A stretch of 35,255 bases of DNA from an uncultured Ruminococcus sp. (lineage in GTDB: Bacteria; Bacillota; Clostridia; Oscillospirales; Ruminococcaceae): NCBI GenBank assembly GCA_947345935.1, contig CAMZZN010000025.1, forward strand, positions 1 to 35,255, in the 5' to 3' direction. Below are positions 9,523 through 17,112 of the stretch, piece after piece (the first letter of the stretch is position 1; each line of letters starts with the position of its first letter). The notes under the pieces were generated by a model that searched no databases, was not told where the DNA came from, and saw only the letters and a program-made list of their open reading frames with translations. Both the position numbers and the translations under genes were made by a program.

Positions 9523-10434
9523 ATGAAAGATAAGGATAAAGAAATAAAATCAAAGCCTTACGCAGACAATGACGACGACAGACTTGATATCAAAAAGAGC
9601 GTGTTTGAAGTCAACAAAGAACTCCGTGAACAGAAACGCAAAGAGGAAGAAGCACAGCAGCAGGAACTGAAACGGCGTCTGGATGAACGTGAAAGAAAGC
9701 GTCAGGAAGAATATGACAAGCGCATTTTGGAGGAGAAAAAAGAACTTATCCGTCTTAAGCAGGGGCTTATAGAGGAAAGCGAAGAAATCCACGAAGAATC
9801 TGAAGTTCCTGTAAAAATGTCTATATGGAAAAAGATAGGCAATTTTTTCTATCACAATAAATGGTGGCTCGGAATTGCATCTGTTTTTTTGATTATTGCA
9901 GTAGTACTGATTCACAATTATCTGTCAAAGCCTCATCCGGACATGGTAGTGCTTGTAATTTGTGAAAGCGATATTATCGGCGACGCTCCCGATCTGGAAG
10001 AATATCTAAGCAGTATGACGGAGGATTTCAACGGCAATGGCAAAACAGAAGCGTCAGTTTATTTTATCCAGATGCGTGGCGACGGCTTTGCGACCGGTTC
10101 TGACACAAAGCTGACAACGGAGCTGAACAGCGCTGAAAGCGTTATAGTTATCGGCGATGAAAAATTTCTGGAGGTTGTTAATCAGGAAACTGAACTGCTT
10201 GATCTTAACGAAATGTTCCCTGATAACATTAATATCAGAAGCGGCAGATTTTACCTTAAACACACAAAATTTGCAGAACGTGTAGGAATATCCGATAACG
10301 ATGTTCCTTACGATCTCTTTATCACCGTTAGAAAGCCTCGAAATTATCTTTATGCTAAAGAAGAGGAAATGGAAGAAACGATTGAAAAAGATCTTCCGGT
10401 TCTGGAAAAGATAATCAGCGACCTGTCTGAATAA
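9523..10434 (+). CDS. Single-pass membrane protein with cytoplasmic coiled coil, function unknown
   Basis: I do not recognise the family. The 303 residues split into a highly charged Lys/Glu/Arg-rich segment predicted as a long helix or coiled coil (about 25-95), one transmembrane helix (about 114-134, flanked by KWW on the N side, so N-in) and an outer domain of about 170 residues with alternating strands and helices (MVVLVICESDII, SVIVIGDEKFLEV). There is no signal peptide. It follows lysS by 9 nt and is probably translated from the same mRNA without a strong ribosome site of its own; the terminator follows at once. The position suggests a conserved companion of greA-lysS rather than a metabolic link. 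Confidence 0.8.
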   Translation: MKDKDKEIKSKPYADNDDDRLDIKKSVFEVNKELREQKRKEEEAQQQELKRRLDERERKRQEEYDKRILEEKKELIRLKQGLIEESEEIHEESEVPVKMSIWKKIGNFFYHNKWWLGIASVFLIIAVVLIHNYLSKPHPDMVVLVICESDIIGDAPDLEEYLSSMTEDFNGNGKTEASVYFIQMRGDGFATGSDTKLTTELNSAESVIVIGDEKFLEVVNQETELLDLNEMFPDNINIRSGRFYLKHTKFAERVGISDNDVPYDLFITVRKPRNYLYAKEEEMEETIEKDLPVLEKIISDLSE

Positions 10435-10447
10435 CATATTTATCAGA

Positions 10448-10482
10448 AAGAGGATGACGAAAAAAATCGTCTCCTCTTTTCT
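10448..10482 (+). terminator. Terminator of the greA-lysS unit
   Basis: Stem AAGAGGATGACGA (10448-10460) pairs with TCGTCTCCTCTT (10467-10478) with one bulge, followed by a T-rich run into CTGTTT. Confidence 0.85.
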
Positions 10483-10544
10483 GTTTATATACACAAAATA
10501 TGTTTCCATTTATTGTATAAAACACTGAAATTATAACAACTGTG

Positions 10545-10573
10545 TTGACATTTTTTAATTATTCATATACAAT
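10545..10573 (+). promoter_or_regulatory. Sigma-A promoter of the metzincin-dockerin gene
   Basis: TTGACA (10545-10550), 17-nt spacer, TACAAT (10568-10573). The ATG is 90 nt downstream, leaving an approximately 80-nt leader with no clear structure. Confidence 0.8.
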
Positions 10574-10662
10574 TAAAATGTAATACCATATGCAATAGGC
10601 AGCATACGGCATAAATTTGTGAACCTGTTTTTTATGGGTTCAGAAGTGAAAGGAATGTTTTT

Positions 10663-12183
10663 ATGTTTAAAATCAAAAAACGAATGGCTGCGATCCTCAG
10701 CGCTGCTGTAATGACGACACAGATTGCTGTGGCGCCGCCTGATCTGACGATGAAAACACCGTCGGATATCTCTGTATCTGCGTACGCTGCTGATACGCTC
10801 ACAATCAGCGATATGCCCTCGGACTTTGCGTCTGCTGCTGACTGGATTTGGACCAACCGCATCGAACGTGAGGGGTCTACAACTCGCCGCAATACGATCT
10901 TTGACATGATAGTCGCCGGAAAAGGAACTATAAATTATGTTGTGAAATGGCAGTCGTACAGAACCGTTACCTACGAACAGCGTCAGAATTTTGAAACAAT
11001 GCTCTCCGACTGCATCAACGGCTGGAATGACTGGCTTGCCGGATACGAAAACTGGCCGTACGATCATATCGACGTCAAAATTGTAGGTTGGGCTGTTATT
11101 GATGAAAGCTCGCTGCTTGATCTCCACGACGACGAAGTAGTATATACAGATACAAAATATTATGACGCACAGTACGACACCAGCAATGGCCGTGATGTTA
11201 TCCCCGATAAAGAGCCATTTGCTCCATCGGAAATATCACGCTTCGATCATTTTGCAGAAAAAAATTATCAGTATCCAGGCGGACTCGACAAGCGCTTTGA
11301 TATGTATATGTGGGCAACACAGGGTTTCCCGGATATAGGCGGCTGTGGCGGAGACTGGGGACAGCGTCTTTCTGATACGGCATATCTCAATATGATAGAC
11401 GGAAGCGGCATCCATGTCCTTGAGCATGAAATAGGACACGGCTTCGGCATGACCGATTTTTACGGCGGTGAGGGCGAATCAGACGGATTTCCGCCCGGTG
11501 GTTTCCCCGGAGGCGAAAATTCCCTGATGATGGCTGGCTCAGCTGCAAAGATCACCAACTTTGACGGCTGGATGCTCCGCTATATGTGGACGAAAATCAA
11601 GAACGAGGATGGACGTTTTGATCTTGCAAATGCACAGCCTCCCGTTACGACAACAACAACAACTACTACTACTACCACAGTCACGACCACTCCGGCAATC
11701 AAACCAGAAAGGATCGAGTTTACCGATACTATTGTCAATATTGACGAATATTCAATAACTTTTAAGGAGAACGGTACGTTTTAACTCCGCAGTGGATATT
11801 CTGACAAGGACGAGACTAATCTTGCTTTCTACGAAACGGGAGATGTTATAAGAATCACTTTCTTCTATGAATCGGCATATATCCCGATCATCACGAAAGT
11901 TGAAAATATCGGTATCATAAGCAATATCCGTGACGAAAACATAAAATATGGCGATGCAGACTGTGATGGTCAGGTTCTCCTTAACGACGCTATACTCGTC
12001 ATGCAGGCGATAGGAAATCCCGACGAATACGGAGTCGGCGGCAAAAATGAAACTGCTATTACAGAACAGGGCAGAAAAAACGCCGATGTCGCAGGAAACG
12101 GCGATGATCTCACAAATATGGACGCTCTGGCGATACAAAAGTATTTACTCCATATTTACAATGAGCTGCCTGTAAACGAATAA
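10663..12183 (+). pseudogene. Secreted metzincin-like metalloprotease with dockerin, interrupted by an in-frame TAA
   Basis: From ATG (AAAGGAATG upstream) the frame encodes a signal peptide (MFKIKKRMAAILSAAV), a catalytic domain with zinc motif HEIGHGFGMTD (255-265; HEXXHXXGXXD with Asp as third ligand) and a Met-turn-like NSLMMAG (286-292), and a Thr-rich linker (about 327-345). Codon 374 (11782-11784) is TAA. The same frame then continues without another stop for 132 codons: a beta-rich stretch and a type I dockerin (GDADCDGQVLLNDA, from about 430) ending at TAA 12181-12183. Without readthrough the product is a 373-aa enzyme unable to dock. A single C-to-T change (CAA to TAA) would explain it; sequencing error or recoding are alternatives. 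The metzincin call rests on motifs only. Confidence 0.75.
11951..12141 (+). repeat. Dockerin-coding direct repeat, copy 1
   Basis: Near-identical at DNA level to 14372-14562 in the next gene (offset 2421). Bases 12016-12083 match 14437-14504 without a difference (68 bp), including synonymous positions. Confidence 0.9.
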
Positions 12184-12193
12184 TTAATTATAA

Positions 12194-12222
12194 ACTGACG
12201 TACTGGAGTACGTCAGTTTTTT
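12194..12222 (+). terminator. Terminator after the metzincin-dockerin gene
   Basis: Perfect 11-bp stem ACTGACGTACT / AGTACGTCAGT with a GG loop (12194-12217) and a six-T run. It lies 10 nt beyond the dockerin stop codon and more than 400 nt beyond the internal TAA, so the terminator belongs to the full-length gene. Confidence 0.92.
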
Positions 12223-12249
12223 AATTGACAGAATTATGTTGATTTTATC

Positions 12250-12278
12250 TTGACAAAATGAAAATTATATGGCATAAT
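12250..12278 (+). promoter_or_regulatory. Sigma-A promoter of the GH9 cellulase gene
   Basis: TTGACA (12250-12255), 17-nt spacer, CATAAT (12273-12278). The ribosome site AGGGGGA precedes ATG at 12310, leaving a leader of only about 25 nt. Confidence 0.8.
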
Positions 12279-12309
12279 TAACTATAACAATTATTATAGG
12301 GGGAATATT

Positions 12310-14604
12310 ATGTTCTTAAAATTAACAAGCGCTGCCGTATCGGCTGCAATGCTCGTCTCTGTTATCAGTACTGCGGGAACTGCTTCTCCGGCTGCTTCTT
12401 CAGTATCTTCCAATAATCCTGATTATGCTGAAGCATTACAAAAATCTCTGTATTTCTATGAATGTCAGCAAGCGGGTCCTTTGCCTGAATGGAACCGTGT
12501 AGAATGGCGTGCCGACTCTACAATGACAGATGAAATAAAAGGCGGATGGTACGATGCCGGAGATCATGTAAAATTCAATCTTCCTATGGCTTACACCGCT
12601 TCAATGCTCGCCTGGGGAATTTATCAGTATCCCGACGGCGTGGAGGAATCCGGAGAAATGACAAATTATGTCAATAACCTGGAATTTGTTCTTGATTACC
12701 TTGCCGAATGCGATCTCGGTAACGAGATCGTCTACCAGGTAGGAAACGGCACTATCGATCATACATGGTGGGGCCCAGTTGAGCTTATCCGTTACGGCAT
12801 GGAGGACAGCGGCACATCATACGAGGATGCACGTGCTATTCTGACGTCATCCGAAGGCTGCGCCGCCGTTTTCGGAGAGATGTCCGCCGCCCTTGCATCG
12901 GGCTACTGTGCTCTTGATGGAAGAATCGACGAGAAAAAGCGTCAGGAATATCTCAAGCACGCTGAAAATATTTTTAAACTTGCTGACGCATCTCCCAATA
13001 ACGACGTATATAATAACAGCAATGCGTCAAATTTTTATAGATCAAGCCATTTTTACGACGAACTTTTCTATGCGGCAAACTGGCTTTATATCGCAACCGG
13101 AAACGGCGACTATCTTAAAAAGGCGGAAAGCTACATTCCGAATCTTGATAAGGAACTTGGTGATTCAACTCAGCTGAAATATACCTGGGCACAATGCTGG
13201 GACGACGTTATGCAAGGTGCAATGCTTCTCTACGCTATCAACACCAATGACAGCCAATATATCGCACACGTTGAAAAACACCTGAAATATCTGGCAAATG
13301 ACACAAAGAAGATCGAGGGAAAGGTTGCATACATGGACAACTGGGGATGTCTGCGCTATGCCGTGTCTGCTGCGTTTATCTCTGCAGTTGCCTGTGATAC
13401 CGTTCTCAAAGATAAGGATACGTCAGCTTACGAGCAATTCTACGAGGATCAGATAAATTTTGTTTTGGGTGAAAACACGGACAACTTCAGCTACGTAGTC
13501 GGATACGGAGAAAATTCACCGAAAAATCCACATCACCGCACAGCTCATGCTTCATGGAAGAACGCCGAAGCTTATCCTGTAATGAGCCGACACATTCTTT
13601 ACGGAGCGTTGGTCGGAGGTCCGAACGAAGACGGATCATACGAAGACAACAGAGGAAATTATATCAACAACGAAGTCGCTGACGACTATAATGCCGGATT
13701 CACAGCTATTCTCTGCAAGATGCTTGATAAATACGGTGGAAAGTCCGATCCGTCATTCCCGCCTAAAGAAGTTCATGATGGGCCGGAGTTTTACGTTGAG
13801 ACTCTCTGCAAAGGCAGCACCGACAGCGGAATAACGCTCAGCTTCAAGGTCACCAATCATTCCGCATGGCCGGCAAGAATTCAGGATAATATCTCGTTCA
13901 GGTATTATATGGATCTCAGCGAATTTGTTGACGCAGGCATAAATCCTGAGGATATCGTTATCCGCTGTGATCGTGATCAGTCTGCCATGTATGCAGATAA
14001 AGGCGTCAAGCAGGCGGAGATCTCAAAGCCGATAAAATATGACGGAAATATCTATTATATTGAAGTAAACCTTCCCGACGGACGTGCTGTTATGCCGGTT
14101 TCTGAAGGAATGCAGCAGTGTGAGATTCTTATCGCTTTTGTATGTCCGAACTACGGCAGCGGCTGGGACGCATCCAACGATTTTTCCAATAAATATATAT
14201 TGAGCAAAGAACCGCAAACAGACGAAAACGGATCAATTAAAGGCATTATTTCGCCATATGTTCCCGTTTATCTGAATGGCGAACTTTATTATGGATATGA
14301 GCCTGACGGAACATATAAAGATGGTCTGGGAGACAGCACAAACCCAAATCCCGTACCGGATATAAATTACGGCGATGCTGACTGCGACGGCAAAGTTCTC
14401 CTTAACGACGCTATACTTGTCATGCAGGCTATAGGCAATCCCGACGAATACGGAGTCGGCGGCAAAAATGAAACTGCTATTACAGAACAGGGCAGAAAAA
14501 ACGCAGATGTCGCAGGAAACGGCGACGGTCTTACAAATATGGATGCTTTGACGATTCAAAAATATCTGCTTAATCTACTGGATAAACTGCCTGAAAGCAA
14601 TTGA
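12310..14604 (+). CDS. Cellulosomal GH9 endoglucanase: GH9-CBM3-dockerin
   Basis: A 764-aa secreted cellulase hydrolysing beta-1,4-glucan by inversion. Signal peptide about 1-26; GH9 (alpha/alpha)6 barrel about 36-478 with DAGDHVKF (D82, D85: base and water-binding Asp), the substrate-binding NPHHRTAHAS (406-415) and the acid Glu in NEVADDYNAGF (E455). A CBM3 module follows directly (about 484-640), the arrangement of processive theme-B GH9 enzymes with CBM3c. After a Pro/Asn linker comes a type I dockerin (about 689-760, GDADCDGKVLLNDAILVM) that attaches the enzyme to a scaffoldin cohesin at the cell surface. The dockerin is almost the same as that of the upstream protease gene. The next gene starts 24 nt later with no terminator. 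Confidence 0.95.
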   Translation: MFLKLTSAAVSAAMLVSVISTAGTASPAASSVSSNNPDYAEALQKSLYFYECQQAGPLPEWNRVEWRADSTMTDEIKGGWYDAGDHVKFNLPMAYTASMLAWGIYQYPDGVEESGEMTNYVNNLEFVLDYLAECDLGNEIVYQVGNGTIDHTWWGPVELIRYGMEDSGTSYEDARAILTSSEGCAAVFGEMSAALASGYCALDGRIDEKKRQEYLKHAENIFKLADASPNNDVYNNSNASNFYRSSHFYDELFYAANWLYIATGNGDYLKKAESYIPNLDKELGDSTQLKYTWAQCWDDVMQGAMLLYAINTNDSQYIAHVEKHLKYLANDTKKIEGKVAYMDNWGCLRYAVSAAFISAVACDTVLKDKDTSAYEQFYEDQINFVLGENTDNFSYVVGYGENSPKNPHHRTAHASWKNAEAYPVMSRHILYGALVGGPNEDGSYEDNRGNYINNEVADDYNAGFTAILCKMLDKYGGKSDPSFPPKEVHDGPEFYVETLCKGSTDSGITLSFKVTNHSAWPARIQDNISFRYYMDLSEFVDAGINPEDIVIRCDRDQSAMYADKGVKQAEISKPIKYDGNIYYIEVNLPDGRAVMPVSEGMQQCEILIAFVCPNYGSGWDASNDFSNKYILSKEPQTDENGSIKGIISPYVPVYLNGELYYGYEPDGTYKDGLGDSTNPNPVPDINYGDADCDGKVLLNDAILVMQAIGNPDEYGVGGKNETAITEQGRKNADVAGNGDGLTNMDALTIQKYLLNLLDKLPESN
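14372..14562 (+). repeat. Dockerin-coding direct repeat, copy 2
   Basis: Partner of 11951-12141; see that entry. The 68-bp identical core lies at 14437-14504. Confidence 0.9.
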
Positions 14605-14628
14605 CAGAAAAAATTTCAAGGAGGCAAA

Positions 14629-16251
14629 ATGACAAATAAAAAACATCACGTAACCAATACTGCTTCTCCCAGAATGCTGAAACACAAATGGTATCTGTAT
14701 ATGACAGAGTTTTTTTCCGGTATGTCAGTTATGGCGGTGGAACTGGGTGCAAGCCGTTTGCTTGCACCATATTTCAGCTCATCGCAGATCGTATGGACAA
14801 TCATCATAGGCACTATCATGATAGCAATGGCGCTGGGAAACATATACGGAGGAAAAAGCGCCGACAAGAATCCGAATCCGGACAGGCTCTACGCACGAAT
14901 CATTTTTGCAGCTCTATGGATAGCAGCTATCCCATTTCTCGGAAAATTTGTAATACTCGGGATCTCCGCTCTGCTGGTAGTAACTGTAAACACCAATTTT
15001 CTCATATGGGCAGCGTTTATCACTTGCATGGTCGTCTTTGTTTTCCCGCTGTTTTTACTCGGAACGGTAACGCCGTCTCTTGTGAAATATACCGTCGATA
15101 GTCTTGATGACAGCGGCAAAACAGTAGGAACTCTTGGAGCCTTTAATACGATAGGCAGCATAATAGGTACTTTTGTTCCGACCTTTATTTCTATCCCAGC
15201 GGTGGGTACCGCTGCAACGTTCCTTATATTCTCCGGAATCCTTCTTGTTCTTGGCATTGCCTATTTTATTTATGGAAAAAGCGGAAAGGTCAGATGCATT
15301 GTATCAGCTGTTGTATTCGGTGCATTTTCTATGCTTTCAACACAGCTCGGTTTCGCTTTTTGGGAACGACGCCTGTTGTATGAGGGTGAATCCACATACA
15401 ACTATCTTCAGGTCAAAGAAGATGACAATAAAACTTATCTTTCCACCAACGTCCTTTTTGGAGTTCAGTCAGTTTATGTCAAAGACGGAAGTCTTACCGG
15501 AATGTATTATGATTACGCAATGGCTGCCCCTCTCATGTCCGGTTCTGTGGATAAGGAAAAGGATATGCTGATCCTTGGTATGGGAACGGGAACTTATGCA
15601 AAGCAGTGCATAAATTATCTGTGGAATATCAGCGCTGAGGGAGTCGAGATCGATGAGAAGATCATTGATCTCTCCCGGAAGTATTTTGATCTGCCGGAAG
15701 AAGTGAAGGTCACGGCGTACGACGGACGGGCATTTCTCAGCGTCTCAGATAAAAAGTACGATGTAATTATGGTTGACGCTTATCAGGATATCACAATTCC
15801 ATTTCAGATGTCCTCAGTCGAGTTTTTTACTATGGTAAAGAAACATCTGAAAGACGGCGGCGTAATGGTCGTAAACATGAATATGCGCTCCGACAATTCT
15901 GACGGCATCAACAGCAGGCTTGCCGATACTATTTCAGAAGTTTTTGATAACGTATATACAATAGATGTAGAACATTCGACCAATCGTGAACTTTTTGCTT
16001 CGAACGCTTCGGATATTCTTTATATATTCAGAAAAAATATTGAAACTCTGGAAAACGATACTCTATATTCCATGATGAGAACAGTTTCAGAGAATCTTTC
16101 AGAATACAGAAGTGAAGGAAACATCCTTACCGATGACAAAGCGCCAGTTGAACTTCTCGGCATGAATGTTATTGACGATATTATTGAAGAGGAACTTGTA
16201 TATTACAAGCAGAAATTCAAGGAGGATGGAATTAAAGGTCTTTTAAAATAA
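14629..16251 (+). CDS. Membrane-fused spermidine synthase-like protein
   Basis: The 540-aa protein has a hydrophobic N-terminal half (about 20-230, six to seven helices; MAVELGASRLLAPYF, LLGTVTPSLVKY and LGAFNTIGSIIGTF are typical of the membrane half of fused MFS/spermidine synthases). The cytoplasmic half (about 250-500) is a Rossmann methyltransferase-like domain with MLILGMGTGTYAK in place of the usual GGGDG loop, GVEIDEKII, YDGRAFL and VIMVDAYQD. The Asp-rich aminopropyl-transfer site is only partly kept, so the reaction is uncertain. A very strong AAGGAGG site precedes ATG. The 24-nt gap to the cellulase, with no terminator, implies one mRNA. Confidence 0.85.
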   Translation: MTNKKHHVTNTASPRMLKHKWYLYMTEFFSGMSVMAVELGASRLLAPYFSSSQIVWTIIIGTIMIAMALGNIYGGKSADKNPNPDRLYARIIFAALWIAAIPFLGKFVILGISALLVVTVNTNFLIWAAFITCMVVFVFPLFLLGTVTPSLVKYTVDSLDDSGKTVGTLGAFNTIGSIIGTFVPTFISIPAVGTAATFLIFSGILLVLGIAYFIYGKSGKVRCIVSAVVFGAFSMLSTQLGFAFWERRLLYEGESTYNYLQVKEDDNKTYLSTNVLFGVQSVYVKDGSLTGMYYDYAMAAPLMSGSVDKEKDMLILGMGTGTYAKQCINYLWNISAEGVEIDEKIIDLSRKYFDLPEEVKVTAYDGRAFLSVSDKKYDVIMVDAYQDITIPFQMSSVEFFTMVKKHLKDGGVMVVNMNMRSDNSDGINSRLADTISEVFDNVYTIDVEHSTNRELFASNASDILYIFRKNIETLENDTLYSMMRTVSENLSEYRSEGNILTDDKAPVELLGMNVIDDIIEEELVYYKQKFKEDGIKGLLK

Positions 16252-16277
16252 GAAGAAACGGCTCCGGATAAAGACAG

Positions 16278-16310
16278 ATGCTCATAAAGAAGCTTCGCCA
16301 TAGCATTTTT
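16278..16310 (+). terminator. Probable terminator of the GH9 operon
   Basis: ATGCT...AGCAT outer arms with a partly paired GAAGC/GCTTC core (16278-16306), then TTTTTATTT. The stem is imperfect. Confidence 0.5.
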
Positions 16311-16311
16311 A

Positions 16312-16340
16312 TTTACAATATAACGGCTTTAATGTATAAT
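16312..16340 (+). promoter_or_regulatory. Orphan sigma-A promoter
   Basis: TTTACA (16312-16317), 17-nt spacer, TATAAT (16335-16340). No annotated gene follows on this strand. Downstream lie GAGGAAA, an ATG at 16383 opening a 36-codon frame, and the hairpin at 16410-16443. It may drive a short RNA. Confidence 0.5.
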
Positions 16341-16409
16341 TATTACTAAGATAAATCAGAATTTAGAGGAAATTTAAAATATATGCGAATAATCGAATAT
16401 GTACAACTA

Positions 16410-16443
16410 GCCCCGAAGCAATTATTTATAATTGCTTCGGGGC
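16410..16443. terminator. Perfect 15-bp hairpin, possible terminator or sRNA end
   Basis: GCCCCGAAGCAATTA pairs fully with TAATTGCTTCGGGGC around a TTTA loop. Neither side has a long T run (TTAAACTTCTTT on plus), so termination would be weak. It lies between the orphan promoter and the end of the catalase pseudogene and could serve both strands. Confidence 0.5.
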
Positions 16444-16495
16444 TTAAACTTCTTTATGAGTATCCCTCTAAACGAAGTCGCTGTAATTTTTGAAA

Positions 16496-17110
16496 TTATC
16501 TTCTTTTTCCGCAGTTCTTATCAAATACAGGATTGCAGGCATAGAAGTTTTTGGAATTAAGATTATCCTGTGTTATGCGGAGCGCCTCGCCGAAACGCTG
16601 GTAATGAACGATCTCACGCTGTCTCAGGAATTTGATGGGATCACGTACATCCGGATCATCAGCAAGACGGAGAATGTTATCGTAAGTTGTACGTGCTTTT
16701 TGTTCTGCCGCCATATCTTCGTGAATATCCGTAATAATATCGCCCTTGCTCTGAAAATAAGTTGCAGTGAACGGCGCTCCAGATGCTGCTATCGGGTAGA
16801 TACCTGTAGTATGATCAACAAAATATGTGTCAAAGCCACTTGATTTGATCTCGTCAATAGTGAGATCCTTTGTAAGCTGATAGAGAATGGCGGATATCAT
16901 TTCTACATGAGCGAGTTCTTCAGTACCTACATTGTGCTCAGAAATGATCCAAATCAAGCAGACGTGCGAAACAGCGGTGAGAAATGCCGGACGAAGCACC
17001 TATTTCTGGCGGATCCGGTTTAGAAATTGCGGGAGCGGTTGCTGCCAATATACGAGCAAGTCTATGTCCTCAACTTCCGTATTGCCTGCCTATGCAAATT
17101 ATTTTTTCAT
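16496..17110 (-). pseudogene. Degraded Mn-catalase / CotJC-like gene
   Basis: The intact C-terminal frame (from about 16960 down to 16496) is clearly Mn-catalase/CotJC family: VGTEELAHVEM (Glu and His manganese ligands), FVDHTTGIYP, SKGDIITDIHEDMAAEQKAR and REIVHYQRFGEAL. The ATG at 17110 has AAAGGTG upstream and is in the same frame, but codons 4 and 7 are TAA and TAG. The stretch RLARILAA ... KPDPPEIGAS, which could supply the first Glu ligand, lies in another frame (about 17060-16955), implying two compensating one-base shifts. The total of 205 codons fits the family. Such proteins destroy hydrogen peroxide or belong to spore coats. I infer a decayed gene; the N-terminal reconstruction is tentative. 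Confidence 0.7.
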
Positions 17111-17112
17111 AA

